A stretch of 64,000 nucleotides of DNA from an uncultured Clostridia bacterium (GTDB lineage Bacteria; Bacillota; Clostridia; Oscillospirales; Ruminococcaceae): the NCBI GenBank assembly GCA_947589355.1, contig CANPZC010000005.1, positions 36,918 to 100,917 on the forward strand, in the 5' to 3' direction. Within the stretch, counting starts at the first letter, position 1. Each line of letters starts with the position of its first letter. Shown here one piece after another: positions 52,898-62,500 of the stretch. The notes under the pieces were generated by a model, which was given only the letters and a program-made list of their open reading frames with translations, did not search any database and was not told where the DNA came from. Made by a program: the position numbers and the translations under genes.

Positions 52898-52927
52898 ATT
52901 ATAACATATTCAGTCGGCATATGTCAA
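52898..52927 (-). promoter_or_regulatory. Toxin promoter, module 4
   Basis: TTGACA (52927-52922), 18-base spacer, TATAAT (52903-52898). The leader then reads GCACCGGC (52891-52884) and AGCGGCTAT (52866-52858), matching the 5' domain of the opposing RNA. Confidence 0.87.
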
Positions 52928-52972
52928 TAAAGGCACAGCCGACAAAATTATATCAAAAATTTAATTTTACTC

Positions 52973-53001
52973 TTGCTTTTGTGAACGTGACGTGATATAA
53001 T
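52973..53001 (+). promoter_or_regulatory. Promoter of the following unknown-protein pair
   Basis: TTGCTT (52973-52978), 17-base spacer, TATAAT (52996-53001). Confidence 0.65.
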
Positions 53002-53066
53002 GTAATTTGGATAATACCGAACACTTTATGCAAAATATATACGTTTACATTTTAAGGAGCAGCAAC

Positions 53067-53615
53067 ATGGCGATATACCTTTATCATTATTACGATCAGG
53101 AAATAGGACCTTTCAAAAATCTGTCGGCGCTTTCCGATGACGAGGCGAAGCAGATACTTTTGGATATGCGCGAGACAAAGCCGTATTCTCAGCCTGCGCA
53201 GAGAGACGTTCTTTACATGATGCGCCGCCGCCAGTACGAAAAGATAGCCTACGACAAATTTATTGAGATAGGCGGCAAACCGCAGAGAACTTATCCGCAG
53301 TACATGGTAGTAGAATACTGCAAGTGGATGAGCGAGTGGTATCAGAACAGCGCGTTTGTAAAGATACCGATAGAGAAATTCAACAAGGATACTATCTCGT
53401 TCACATACGGCGATATGCCTCTTAATTTCAGCCCGCTGGAGGAGAGCGACAACAAGCCCTACCGCGGTAAGGTGTATAACTACGAGCAGATACTTAAAGT
53501 TATAGAAGAATACGGTCTGCCGCAGGAGTGGAACCCAAATGGTGAACTGGGCCCCGAGAGATACATAGAAGTTCAGGTGTGGAGCGACGACGCTATTGCA
53601 GAGTATTTAAAGTAA
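53067..53615 (+). CDS. Protein of unknown function
   Basis: 182 residues from the ATG at 53067, eight bases after AAGGAG; the frame is open further upstream but without a ribosome site. Soluble, rich in Tyr and aromatic residues, with a DDEAKQILLDMRE helix near 26. No family recognised. Probably co-transcribed with the zinc-ribbon gene 18 bases downstream. Confidence 0.75.
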   Translation: MAIYLYHYYDQEIGPFKNLSALSDDEAKQILLDMRETKPYSQPAQRDVLYMMRRRQYEKIAYDKFIEIGGKPQRTYPQYMVVEYCKWMSEWYQNSAFVKIPIEKFNKDTISFTYGDMPLNFSPLEESDNKPYRGKVYNYEQILKVIEEYGLPQEWNPNGELGPERYIEVQVWSDDAIAEYLK

Positions 53616-53633
53616 CGCAAAGGAGAATGTGCT

Positions 53634-54377
53634 ATGGCTATGATAGTTTACGGCTGGGGAAATGTGCTGAAGAAAAAGCAGTTTATGGGTTATCAATACT
53701 GCGCGAGCTGCTGCGACTTTATGCCTGCGTATCTGGCTAAAGTTGTTTTTCGCATACACATATGCTACATACCGATATTTATGCTGACAAAGGGATATTA
53801 CACCTGCTGCGGCACCTGCGACAGAGGCAAAGAAATATCAAAGCTTGAATACAAAATGCTCAAATTCAACTATAAGGCTATGACTAAATCACAGGGCAAA
53901 AAGGCTTTTACAGAGCTTTGTCAGATGTGCGACAGCCTGCCCAATTATTCGCCCGAGAATGTTGAGTATGTATACGGTCAGATAGCTTCTTCCTACCCGA
54001 TAGCCGCGAACGAGGTGCTGCAAAACCACTACCGTGATCTTATCACCGCGCGTTTGCAGATAATGGAGGCTTTGAGAGCCCAGCGCGCAGGCGTACCCAT
54101 TCAGCAGCCTGCCGCCCCGAAAACTTTGCAGACCGGCGAAGAATGGACCTGCCCCAACTGCGGAAAAACAAATAACGCAAAATTCTGCTCCGGCTGCGGT
54201 CAGGCAAGACCTGCGCCGACTATGGACGAAGTGCAGATACCACAGGCAGCGCAGCAGCAACCGGCACAACCTGCACAGCCTGCTCCTGTTACAGTCTGCC
54301 CGAGATGCGGAAAAGAAGACAGCACCGCGCCGTTTTTCTGTATGGCGTGCGGCGCACCGATGAACAAACCGCAGTAA
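53634..54377 (+). CDS. Protein with two C-terminal zinc ribbons
   Basis: 247 residues. N-terminal part carries a CxxCC and CCGTC cluster (about 23-27 and 59-62) around a hydrophobic stretch; a helical middle; then two zinc ribbons, CPNCGKTNNAKFCSGCG (about 180-196) and CPRCGKEDS...CMACG (about 222-241), joined by a Gln/Pro/Ala-rich linker. The ribbons probably mediate protein or nucleic acid contacts. Function unknown. Confidence 0.8.
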   Translation: MAMIVYGWGNVLKKKQFMGYQYCASCCDFMPAYLAKVVFRIHICYIPIFMLTKGYYTCCGTCDRGKEISKLEYKMLKFNYKAMTKSQGKKAFTELCQMCDSLPNYSPENVEYVYGQIASSYPIAANEVLQNHYRDLITARLQIMEALRAQRAGVPIQQPAAPKTLQTGEEWTCPNCGKTNNAKFCSGCGQARPAPTMDEVQIPQAAQQQPAQPAQPAPVTVCPRCGKEDSTAPFFCMACGAPMNKPQ

Positions 54378-54391
54378 GAATATTAAAAGCA

Positions 54392-54424
54392 AAAAGCACC
54401 GCACTGAGCGATGCTTTTATTTTT
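54392..54424. terminator. Intrinsic terminator
   Basis: AAAAGCA (54392-54398) with TGCTTTT (54412-54418) and ATTTTTA; between two convergent genes. Confidence 0.7.
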
Positions 54425-54437
54425 ATGCCTGAATGGT

Positions 54438-54854
54438 CTAAGCGACCGTTTGGACGGTCTTTTTGTTTTTCAGCTTTGCAATAAAGCTCAATATAATTGC
54501 CACATTCAGCGCCGCGGCGTTCAGCATAACAGCCACTATCACGCCCATGCTGTCTGCGCCATTTTGGTTGACTGCCGAAAATACATGATAAAACAAAGGC
54601 TTTCTGCCAAACATAAATACCAAAGCGGCAAATACTATAGTTAATACGACCGATAGATAATAACTGCCGCTTTTGCTTCGGCGAATGAAGAAGATAAGCT
54701 GTACAAATAAATACACAGCAGGAAAAATCAGAAAAGCTAAAACAGGGTGCAGAGCCGCGCCAAGAAACGCTGTAATATTAAACAAAAAGCCGCACAGCAA
54801 GCATTCAAAAAGCGTGACAGTAATATGTAAAATGCGGTCAGAAGATTTTTGCAT
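54438..54854 (-). CDS. Four-helix membrane protein of unknown function
   Basis: 138 residues with hydrophobic helices at about 8-30, 34-56, 65-85 and 100-125 and a basic tail (KLKNKKTVQTVA). No recognised family. Monocistronic; the region between its start and the next promoter is short. Confidence 0.65.
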   Translation of the reverse strand: MQKSSDRILHITVTLFECLLCGFLFNITAFLGAALHPVLAFLIFPAVYLFVQLIFFIRRSKSGSYYLSVVLTIVFAALVFMFGRKPLFYHVFSAVNQNGADSMGVIVAVMLNAAALNVAIILSFIAKLKNKKTVQTVA

Positions 54855-54932
54855 CTTTTTCAGCCTCCGTTTTTATTGTATCACATTAAGGTGCGTTTTG
54901 TCAATACATATGCATAGTCTGTAACAAAATAC

Positions 54933-54961
54933 TTGACAGGTACAAAAAAATAATATATAAT
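54933..54961 (+). promoter_or_regulatory. Sigma-A promoter of the repeat-containing protein gene
   Basis: TTGACA (54933-54938), 17-base spacer, TATAAT (54956-54961). Confidence 0.82.
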
Positions 54962-54973
54962 ATTCTTGTCGAG

Positions 54974-55115
54974 AGGGGAAGACACCCATTACAAAAAACG
55001 AAGCGCGGCAAGGGGGAAGGCACCCATAATAAAAAACTGCTGCCGAGAGCTGAGCGACTACAAAACTACAATTTAATAAGTGTTGCGAAAGGGGAAGATA
55101 CCCATGACAAAAAAC
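54974..55115 (+). repeat. Triplicated ribosome-binding/start region
   Basis: Three direct repeats of about 27 bases with the pattern AGGGGAAG-A-CACCCAT-A-AAAAAAC at 54974-54999, 55011-55037 and 55089-55115. The first two have ATT and ATA where the third has the ATG start codon at 55104. All lie downstream of the promoter, so the mRNA carries two decoy ribosome sites ahead of the real one. Confidence 0.8.
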
Positions 55116-56306
55116 ATTATCGTAACGGACGAAAAAGGACAGCAGATAGGTCTTACCTACCCTAAAAGGGCAAGGGGACTTGTGAAAAACGGTCGGGCGG
55201 AGTACACAAGCGACTGTTCTGTAAAAATGCTGGATACTCATGTCCCGACCTCAAAAAATTTGGAGGTCAGAAATATGAGTAATGTTATAAACTTTAATGC
55301 AAGAGATTTTCATTTCAACACGCTTTGCGAAAGCAACACAGGCGCAAAAATGTTCATTACCGATGAGTCGGGCAGGAACGTAGAGTGCTTCACTATCGGA
55401 GACTGGAAATGGTCGTGGACAGAGATAATGTCTACAAAAAAGCTTGGCGCAAACACTCAGGGAGTGTTCCGCTTTGAACTTCACGGCGGATATAATTCCA
55501 CCAACGATGCCACAAGCCGCTTTTCAGTGATAGCTCACAAAGACGAAGCGCCGACCGAGGCTGAAAAGGCTGACGGCTGCGTATACAAAATAGACAAAAG
55601 CAGCTACAAGCCGCTGCTGAGCAAGAAAAAGCCTGACGGCGGACTGCTGAGAGTGTACGAGATACCGTTCAGCACGGGCGACTGCGAATATGTAACTTTT
55701 ATTTTTACCGCAATGCACGCCGAACAGACCATGTTTCCGACAAGGGATAACGAAAGTTACGCAGATATGGAGGATATGGCATACGAGCAGTTGTATTTGA
55801 AGCAGGCAGATCACAGTTATCGAAGTTGTTGCAGCGCAGATGGCAGCAGCATAAATATGTCCGGCACAGCGGCAAGCGAAAATGAATTTGCCGATATGCT
55901 CGCATCTATAGGTGACGGCTGCGACGTTGCGTTCAACTACTGCACTGTTACACGCAGCGAGGGCTTGGAATATATGGATATAGGCTGTTCATCGGACGGC
56001 AGCAATATGGATTTTTCAGGTTCTACGCTAACTATGAAATCCTTTTCTATGATAATCGCAAAAATAGGCGATGGCTGTAATGTGTGCCTTAACTGCTGCA
56101 CCATTACGGACAAAAACACCGAGGGGCTGTACGACAGAGATATAACTTCCTGCGACGGTACAAACATAAGCCTTGATGCTCTTACCCTGCCTGAGGGTAT
56201 GCTTGCAGAGGTATCACGTCTTATCAGAATGAAGTCGGGCGACAGCTGCTCGGTAAGTATGAAAAACGTTCATACACTGCCTGATACAGAATTAGCAAAC
56301 GTCTGA
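55104..56306 (+). CDS. Protein with YPKRARGLVKNGRA domain and three tandem repeats
   Basis: 400 residues from the ATG at 55104. Residues 1-40 (IIVTDEKGQQIGLTYPKRARG then LVKNGRAEY) match a small domain I recognise from Clostridia proteins of unknown function. Three repeats of about 50 residues follow in the C-terminal half (about 237-285, 290-340, 345-395), each with a CxxDGxxxxxSG-like start and a GDGCxVxxxxCT strand. No signal peptide, so probably cytoplasmic. Role unknown. Confidence 0.78.
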   Translation: MTKNIIVTDEKGQQIGLTYPKRARGLVKNGRAEYTSDCSVKMLDTHVPTSKNLEVRNMSNVINFNARDFHFNTLCESNTGAKMFITDESGRNVECFTIGDWKWSWTEIMSTKKLGANTQGVFRFELHGGYNSTNDATSRFSVIAHKDEAPTEAEKADGCVYKIDKSSYKPLLSKKKPDGGLLRVYEIPFSTGDCEYVTFIFTAMHAEQTMFPTRDNESYADMEDMAYEQLYLKQADHSYRSCCSADGSSINMSGTAASENEFADMLASIGDGCDVAFNYCTVTRSEGLEYMDIGCSSDGSNMDFSGSTLTMKSFSMIIAKIGDGCNVCLNCCTITDKNTEGLYDRDITSCDGTNISLDALTLPEGMLAEVSRLIRMKSGDSCSVSMKNVHTLPDTELANV

Positions 56307-56342
56307 AATGAAAGCGTTTATAGCTTTACGAACTTAAAAAAC

Positions 56343-56373
56343 AAGGAGAACGTCATTTGGCGTTCTCCTTTTT
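56343..56373. terminator. Bidirectional intrinsic terminator
   Basis: AAGGAGAACG (56343-56352) pairs perfectly with CGTTCTCCTT (56361-56370) with T-run; convergent with the small membrane gene. Confidence 0.88.
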
Positions 56374-56376
56374 GTG

Positions 56377-56571
56377 TTATTCTTTTTTATCGTTGCGGTG
56401 GAGCAGGTAAATTATCGTTTCGCCAAGTATCCAGCCTATCGCGACCGCTATCACCCTGCCGACTTCAAACAAGCCGTCAACCAGCCCCGTTTTGTCAAGC
56501 ACGAATGTTATCAGTGCGAACAGACCTACAAAAACCACAAATCTAATCAATATCTTTAAGAATTTTTTCAT
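56377..56571 (-). CDS. Small two-helix membrane protein
   Basis: 64 residues: hydrophobic helices at about 4-24 and 37-56, basic start and end (RNDKKE). Only 11 bases after the giant surface protein stop, so probably the last gene of that unit. Not recognised. Confidence 0.6.
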   Translation of the reverse strand: MKKFLKILIRFVVFVGLFALITFVLDKTGLVDGLFEVGRVIAVAIGWILGETIIYLLHRNDKKE

Positions 56572-56582
56572 GTCCTACCTCA

Positions 56583-59500
56583 TCAATCTTTGTTTTTGCG
56601 TTTTTTGGATATTGCCATTCCTGCGGCTGCCAAAGCTACAGCAAGCATACTTGCCGATGTGCTGACACCCGTCTGCGGCGAATTGTCGTCACTGTCTCCC
56701 GATGTTCCCGAATCTTTGTCGTTAGAGCCGCCGTCAGTGTCCACATGGCTCGGGGGCGTTGTTGGATCTTTCGGCTTCGGATCATCGGGCTTAGGATCAT
56801 CAGGCTTGGGATCATCAGGCTTCGGATCATCAGGCTTCGGATCATCGGGCTTCGGATCATCAGGCTTCGGATCATCAGGCTTCGGATCATCAGGCTTCGG
56901 ATCATCAGGCTTCGGATCGTCGGGCTTCGGATCGTCAGGCTTGGGTTCATCGGGCTTTGTATAAGTGTTTACAAATTCAATGTCGTTTGCTTTCTCGCCG
57001 CCTTTAAGTATAGCAGTCTCTGCCAGCAGTGCGCCCTTGCCGTTGTCAGTAACTGTTATTGTTACCGTGTATACCGAATCATCGTATGTTATGGTGGTGT
57101 CGCTTCCCTTTTCTTCCGCGACGGTAAAGCTGTAAGTGCCTGCCTTTGTGAATGTAAGCTTTACAGTACCAACAGCCGCATCTGTCGAGCCTTGCGTACC
57201 CTTGACAACTATGCTTTCCGGCAGACCGCTGATAGCTTCGCTGCCCTTGGCAGGTGTCAAATGGAACTTAAAGCTGTCTTCCGCGCTCCACTCTCTGCCG
57301 CTCAGTTTCTTAGTCATATCTATGGAAACATCGGCATCTGTAGTCGTGTAAGTGTTTACAAACTCTACCTTGTCAGCGACCTTGCCATTCTTCTTCGCTG
57401 TAGCATCAGCCACCTTGAGCGCGCCGTCAACGTCCTTGACCGTGACCGTTACAACATATACAGATGTATCAACAGTAATGCCGTTTGCCGACTTGCTTGT
57501 TTCAACCACGGTAAATTCATAAACTCCCGCTTCGGTAAAATCAACATCGTCAAACACGCCCGTAAGGCTCTGTTTTGCACCCTCTGCATAGCCTATCTCG
57601 ATACTCTGCTGCGGTATACCGTATGCGCTTGCATCTGCCACAGCTTCGCCGTTTACCTTTGTCAAGGTCATGCTGAAAGCGAACTTGTCGCCGCTTTGCC
57701 ACTGCCTGCCGCTGATAGTTTTAGTAACTTCAACAGGCCACTTTACAGATGACGGTGCATATTCGTTTACAAACTCAACCTTGCTTGCTTTCTGCGTATC
57801 GCCCTTAACTGTAATGCTTACACTGCTTTCGTCGACTTTAAGAGTTCCATGCTCATCGTCAATAACGGTAAGCTTTACAACATATGTGCGACCGTCGTAA
57901 TTTACGCCTGCAATTGCGGTATCCTTTTCGGAAATTTCAAACTCGTAGCTGCCTGCCGCATTGAACATCAGCCTCAGTTTTCCCGACTTTTCAGCGGTCG
58001 CTTCGCCATCGTCTTCTATGGTCAATATGTTCGGGAACATTGCCTTGCTACCTGCGGTCTGCTTAACTGCAAATTCAAATTCCTCGCCGTCCCAGCCGCC
58101 GTCTTTGTCAAACTTCTTGCTGATGTCAATAAAGTATGTGCAGCTGTTTGCGTGATAGGTATTTACAAACGTTACAGCCTTTGTTTCCTTGCCGTCAAGC
58201 GTGTACGTTACAGATCCAACGGTAAGTTTTCCGCTTGCAGTATCATTTTCAACAACGAACGTAACAGTGTATTCTGAATTGTCGTATTCAACGCCGTCAA
58301 CATGAACGTCATGCGATTCTTTTATCTCGAACTTGTATGTTCCCGCCTTGCTGAAAGTTATTCCATCAAACGCCGCCGAAGCCGCATCATTAGTGCCTGC
58401 CTTGCCCGAAACGGTAACTTCGCTCGGGAATGTAACACTGTTATCGCCCGAGATCTTATCCATTTCAAAGACAAACTCGTCGTCTGCGTTCCATGTTCTG
58501 CCTGTTATAGTCTTTGTGAACGGAACGGCTGCGGTTACAGGTTCAGGCGTGTAAACATTTTCAAATGCTATGTTGCCGCCGCTTACTTCCTTGCCGCCTT
58601 TGGCAACGGTAGTTTTGGCTTTAAGCTGACCCAAGCCATCATCGGTAACTTCAACAGTCAGTTCGTATACAGATGTATCATAAGTCATTCTGTCGGCAGT
58701 GCCTTTAACTTCGGTTATCTCGAACTTGTAAGTGCCGACCTCTTCAAACTCGGCTGTGAAATAATCGGTCTTAACAGCCGAAGAACCGTCATCTTTGCTT
58801 ATTTCAACATTTCTTACAGTAACTGTAGGCTCATCGCTTACTTTTACTTGCTTTACATTGAAAGTAAACTTATCGGTGCTGTTCCAGTCTCTGCCCGTGA
58901 TAGACTTGTTGATATACTTTGTCAGTACAACACCCTTTGCGGTATAAGTATTTACAACTTCAACAGCCGCAGGTGTTTTGCCGTCTATGGTGCACGTCAG
59001 CTTGCCGTCTGTATCGCTTACCACAACGGTTATGGTCTTGTTCTTGGCGGCAGTCAGACCCGCGCCGGTCACTATCTTTTCACTAAGCTCAAACGTATAA
59101 GTTCCCGGCTCTGTGAATACCACTTCATCAAATTTACCGCTTTGGGCAGCTTTGGTAACAGTGCAGGTCGAATTATAGCCGTCGCCCGTCAGAGTAAATT
59201 CTATCTCATCGTTGTTATTCCATTCTCTGCCGTCAATAGTCTTCTTTACTTCGGGTACCCATGTTGCCTGCGCTTGGTTTTTGAATACTATTCCGTCAGG
59301 CGAGCCTGCATAGGTTGCCTTAACAATAAGTTTGCCCGATTTTGTCGCTTCTTCGGTAACTTCCACAGTAACTTCATAAGTATTATCATCATACTTCATG
59401 TCGTCGCTGCTTTCGTCTTTCTCTGCAACAGTGAACTTGTATATGCCTACCGCATTGAAAGTAACGCCGTCAAAAAGGTCTACAGGGTCGCCGCCTGTAA

Positions 59501-62500
59501 CGGTAACTTCTTCATCAAGACCCGTTATCTTTCCGTCTTTGATAGCCGCAGCGGTATCGGTATCAGGCGTTATGGTGAACGTAAACTCATCGCCTGCCGC
59601 CCACTTTCTGCCCTCTATTTCTTTTTTGGCATTAAGCTCAAGCGTGCCGTTTGCAGAGTAAACATTCACAAACTTAACTTCAACAGGTTTGCCGTTGTTA
59701 AACACATAACCCTCATATGAAGCCTGTTCCGCCTTGTAGTTATCCGCCGCTGTTTCGGTTATCACATAGTACAGATCCGGATATGAGTCGAGCGGCAGAT
59801 TTTCTATGGTTATTGTTTCGCCTGCTTTAAGTGTAAATGTGCCGTCTTTAATGTCAACAGTCTCTCCGCCCTTTGTGCCTTTAAGACCAGCTACACTATG
59901 CTTACTGCCGCCTTCACCATAGAACTCGATATTGAACGTAAATTCCTTATCGTGCGTTCCGACATTAGAAACAGTATCATCAACTTCCTTAGATACTACT
60001 ATCGTGCCGTAATCAAGCTCGCCGCCAACTTCAAACAAACCAAGTCTTTCGTCGATATAGTTAGCTGCCGCTTTTGTTTCAGGGTGTGTCTTGCTTCCGC
60101 CGAGTTGAACAGTTGTTTCATTTTTCTTCGCGGCGTATGTAGTTTCTTTTTTTACAGTAAACAGCCCAACGTTTTTTGCTGTAACACCTTTAGTTGTAGG
60201 CGAAGCGAACTTAAAGAAATCACTTGCCGAAGTAGCCTTAAGTGTGTAATCGCCTATAGGCAGGTAGTTTTTATCTTTATATTCTTCATTAGTCCATTTT
60301 ACCGGCACATAGTATACAACATCATGGCCGTCTTTGTAAAATTCGCCGACCTTTGCCGTATTGCCAAGCTCTAAAGAAGGCGTTGTTGGTGTAACACTTA
60401 TTTTATAATTGCCGACAACTTCATCTTTTACGTCCTCGCCGTAATTGCGCACCAGATCAGCCGCATACTCAACGCTAAGACGCCTTTTCTGCATAAAATT
60501 ATACTGTGCCGCTGTAAGCCTTACACCCAGCAGTATTTCGCCCTTGACAATATGTGTAGTATGCGTGCCGCTTGCTTTTTTGGTTTCTTTAATTTCATCA
60601 TGCGCAGCAATATGCGCGGCAGGCTTGTATGTGGTATTGCGCGTGTAATGGGTATCTTTTACCAAAGTGTTGTTAGCAGCTTGCCTTGTTGCGGCATTAT
60701 CGGGCGTATATTTTACGCTTAACGTGTACTCTCTGTCGCCGTCAGAAAATGCTATATATTCGTCTGCCTGCTGGTCTCTGTCGTCATCTTTTTTCGCCAA
60801 TGTCCAAGTGTAAGTAAGCTTGCCTATCTTGTCATTTCTGTGGTCATCAGTACCCGTGGAATTTGACTTATCCTCATTATATAAATAATAGTAATCAAGC
60901 GAAAGTTCCCCGTCTTTCAGCAACTTAGCAAGCGCTTCTTCATAAGTTGTCACGCCGGCAAGTGTCTTGCCGTTGTCGCTGACAAAATACCTTTTGAGAT
61001 ACTCCCAATAAACGTTATCTTCAACAGTACCGCCGAGAGCCTCAGCGAGCGTTTCGGGGGTTATCTTCTCGCCAAGGTATATGGTCTGCTCCTTGTTGTC
61101 CATTTTAAGTTCAAGCAGCTTAACATTTGCAGCGGTGCGCGGGAAGCCCTTTGACGGGTAGTCGGGGTTTTCTTCATCTTTTATTTTGTCGTCATGGTCT
61201 ATGCCCGAGCTGTCAGAGCTTTTGCCGTCATGGTAAACATAGTTTTCTTGTTTATCGTTGCCGTTGGTCAGTATCTCATTGCCGCCGATGAAATCTTCTT
61301 TGGCTTTAAGACCAACCGAGCCGCTCCAAACGTTTACGCTCTCGCCCGCCTCTATGTTTCCGGGGATAGTCTGACCCGTCCACTTGATATAGTACATATC
61401 TTTTGTACTGTCATAGCAAAGTAACGCCTTGCCCTCTTTCAGATCAACGGGGTATATCGGCATACCGCTTGAGCTTATGTCATGCTCGCCGCCGTTGTAA
61501 GTCACCTTGCCGCCCTTGCCGAGCTTTATGGTAACTTCTTCTCCGCCCCCAGTAACAGGCACAACAAGGTCAAATCTCGGGTCAATGTAGTCCTGAACGG
61601 TATAATTTTTAAGGTCTTTGGTTATTTCGCCGAGTACCTTTTGCGAGAATGTTTCAATAAGGGTATTAGTACGCTGTGTAATATCCTCGCCGCTGTTTTC
61701 TACCATGAAGTAATACTCATTTTTCTTAGCCTCATCATTTTCCGTGCTAAAATCGTAAGTATCTCTCTCTGTTTCGTCAATGCCTGCGCCGCTGAGTTTC
61801 GATATGAACTTTTCAGCGTTGTCGTCGCTAAACTCGGTATTTGAAAGTACAACGCAGTAAATAGTCCAGCCGTCAGCTCTGAGTTCGCGCGCAACATCAA
61901 GTGTCTTTTTTACAAGATTTCGTGTGCCGTCTGCGTTTCTGTCGGCTGTAAATACTTCGGCCTCTGTAAGTTTGCTGTCGCTAAGGTTTGTATCTTTACC
62001 GTCGGTAAATATTACAAGGTATTTGTCATGCGTATGATCTTTAGCGCTCGGGCATTTGCCACCCTGTTCTTCAAGGCTTTCTTTGAACGCCAACAAGCCG
62101 TTCAGCGTATTAGTGCTGCCCGTAAGACCATAGTTATATGTTCCGTCTTTGCTTGAAAAATATCCTGCCTCGCCCGAGTCTTTCTTCGACTGCGAAACTA
62201 TGTCAACGCCCTGTGAAACTTTACTGCTCCAGTTTTGCAGCAAGAAATCTTCAAGGTTTGAGCTTACCGACAGATCAGAAGTAGAGAAACGCACCGCGCT
62301 CAATCGGCTGTCTTGAGATACGGAATTGAGCTTTGAAGCAAATTTTCCGACCGCAATACTCAAAGCCTCGGCTTTTATGAGATCGTTGTCGGGCTTGTAG
62401 TAAACATATGAACACCTTGCGCAGTTGTCATCTGCTTTCGGGCTTCCCGTGCTGTAAAAGCACCTGAGATAGTTGTTGCTGTCTATAAAGAATATTATAG

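Noticed and set aside
49244..52927. The four modules as tandem riboswitches or T-boxes of nadE
   Set aside because: They lack T-box motifs, two promoters face each other in each, and nadE has its own separate promoter on the opposite strand.
56771..56958. Regular short repeats that might suggest a CRISPR array
   Set aside because: The 15-base units are contiguous, have no spacers and encode PKPDD in frame.
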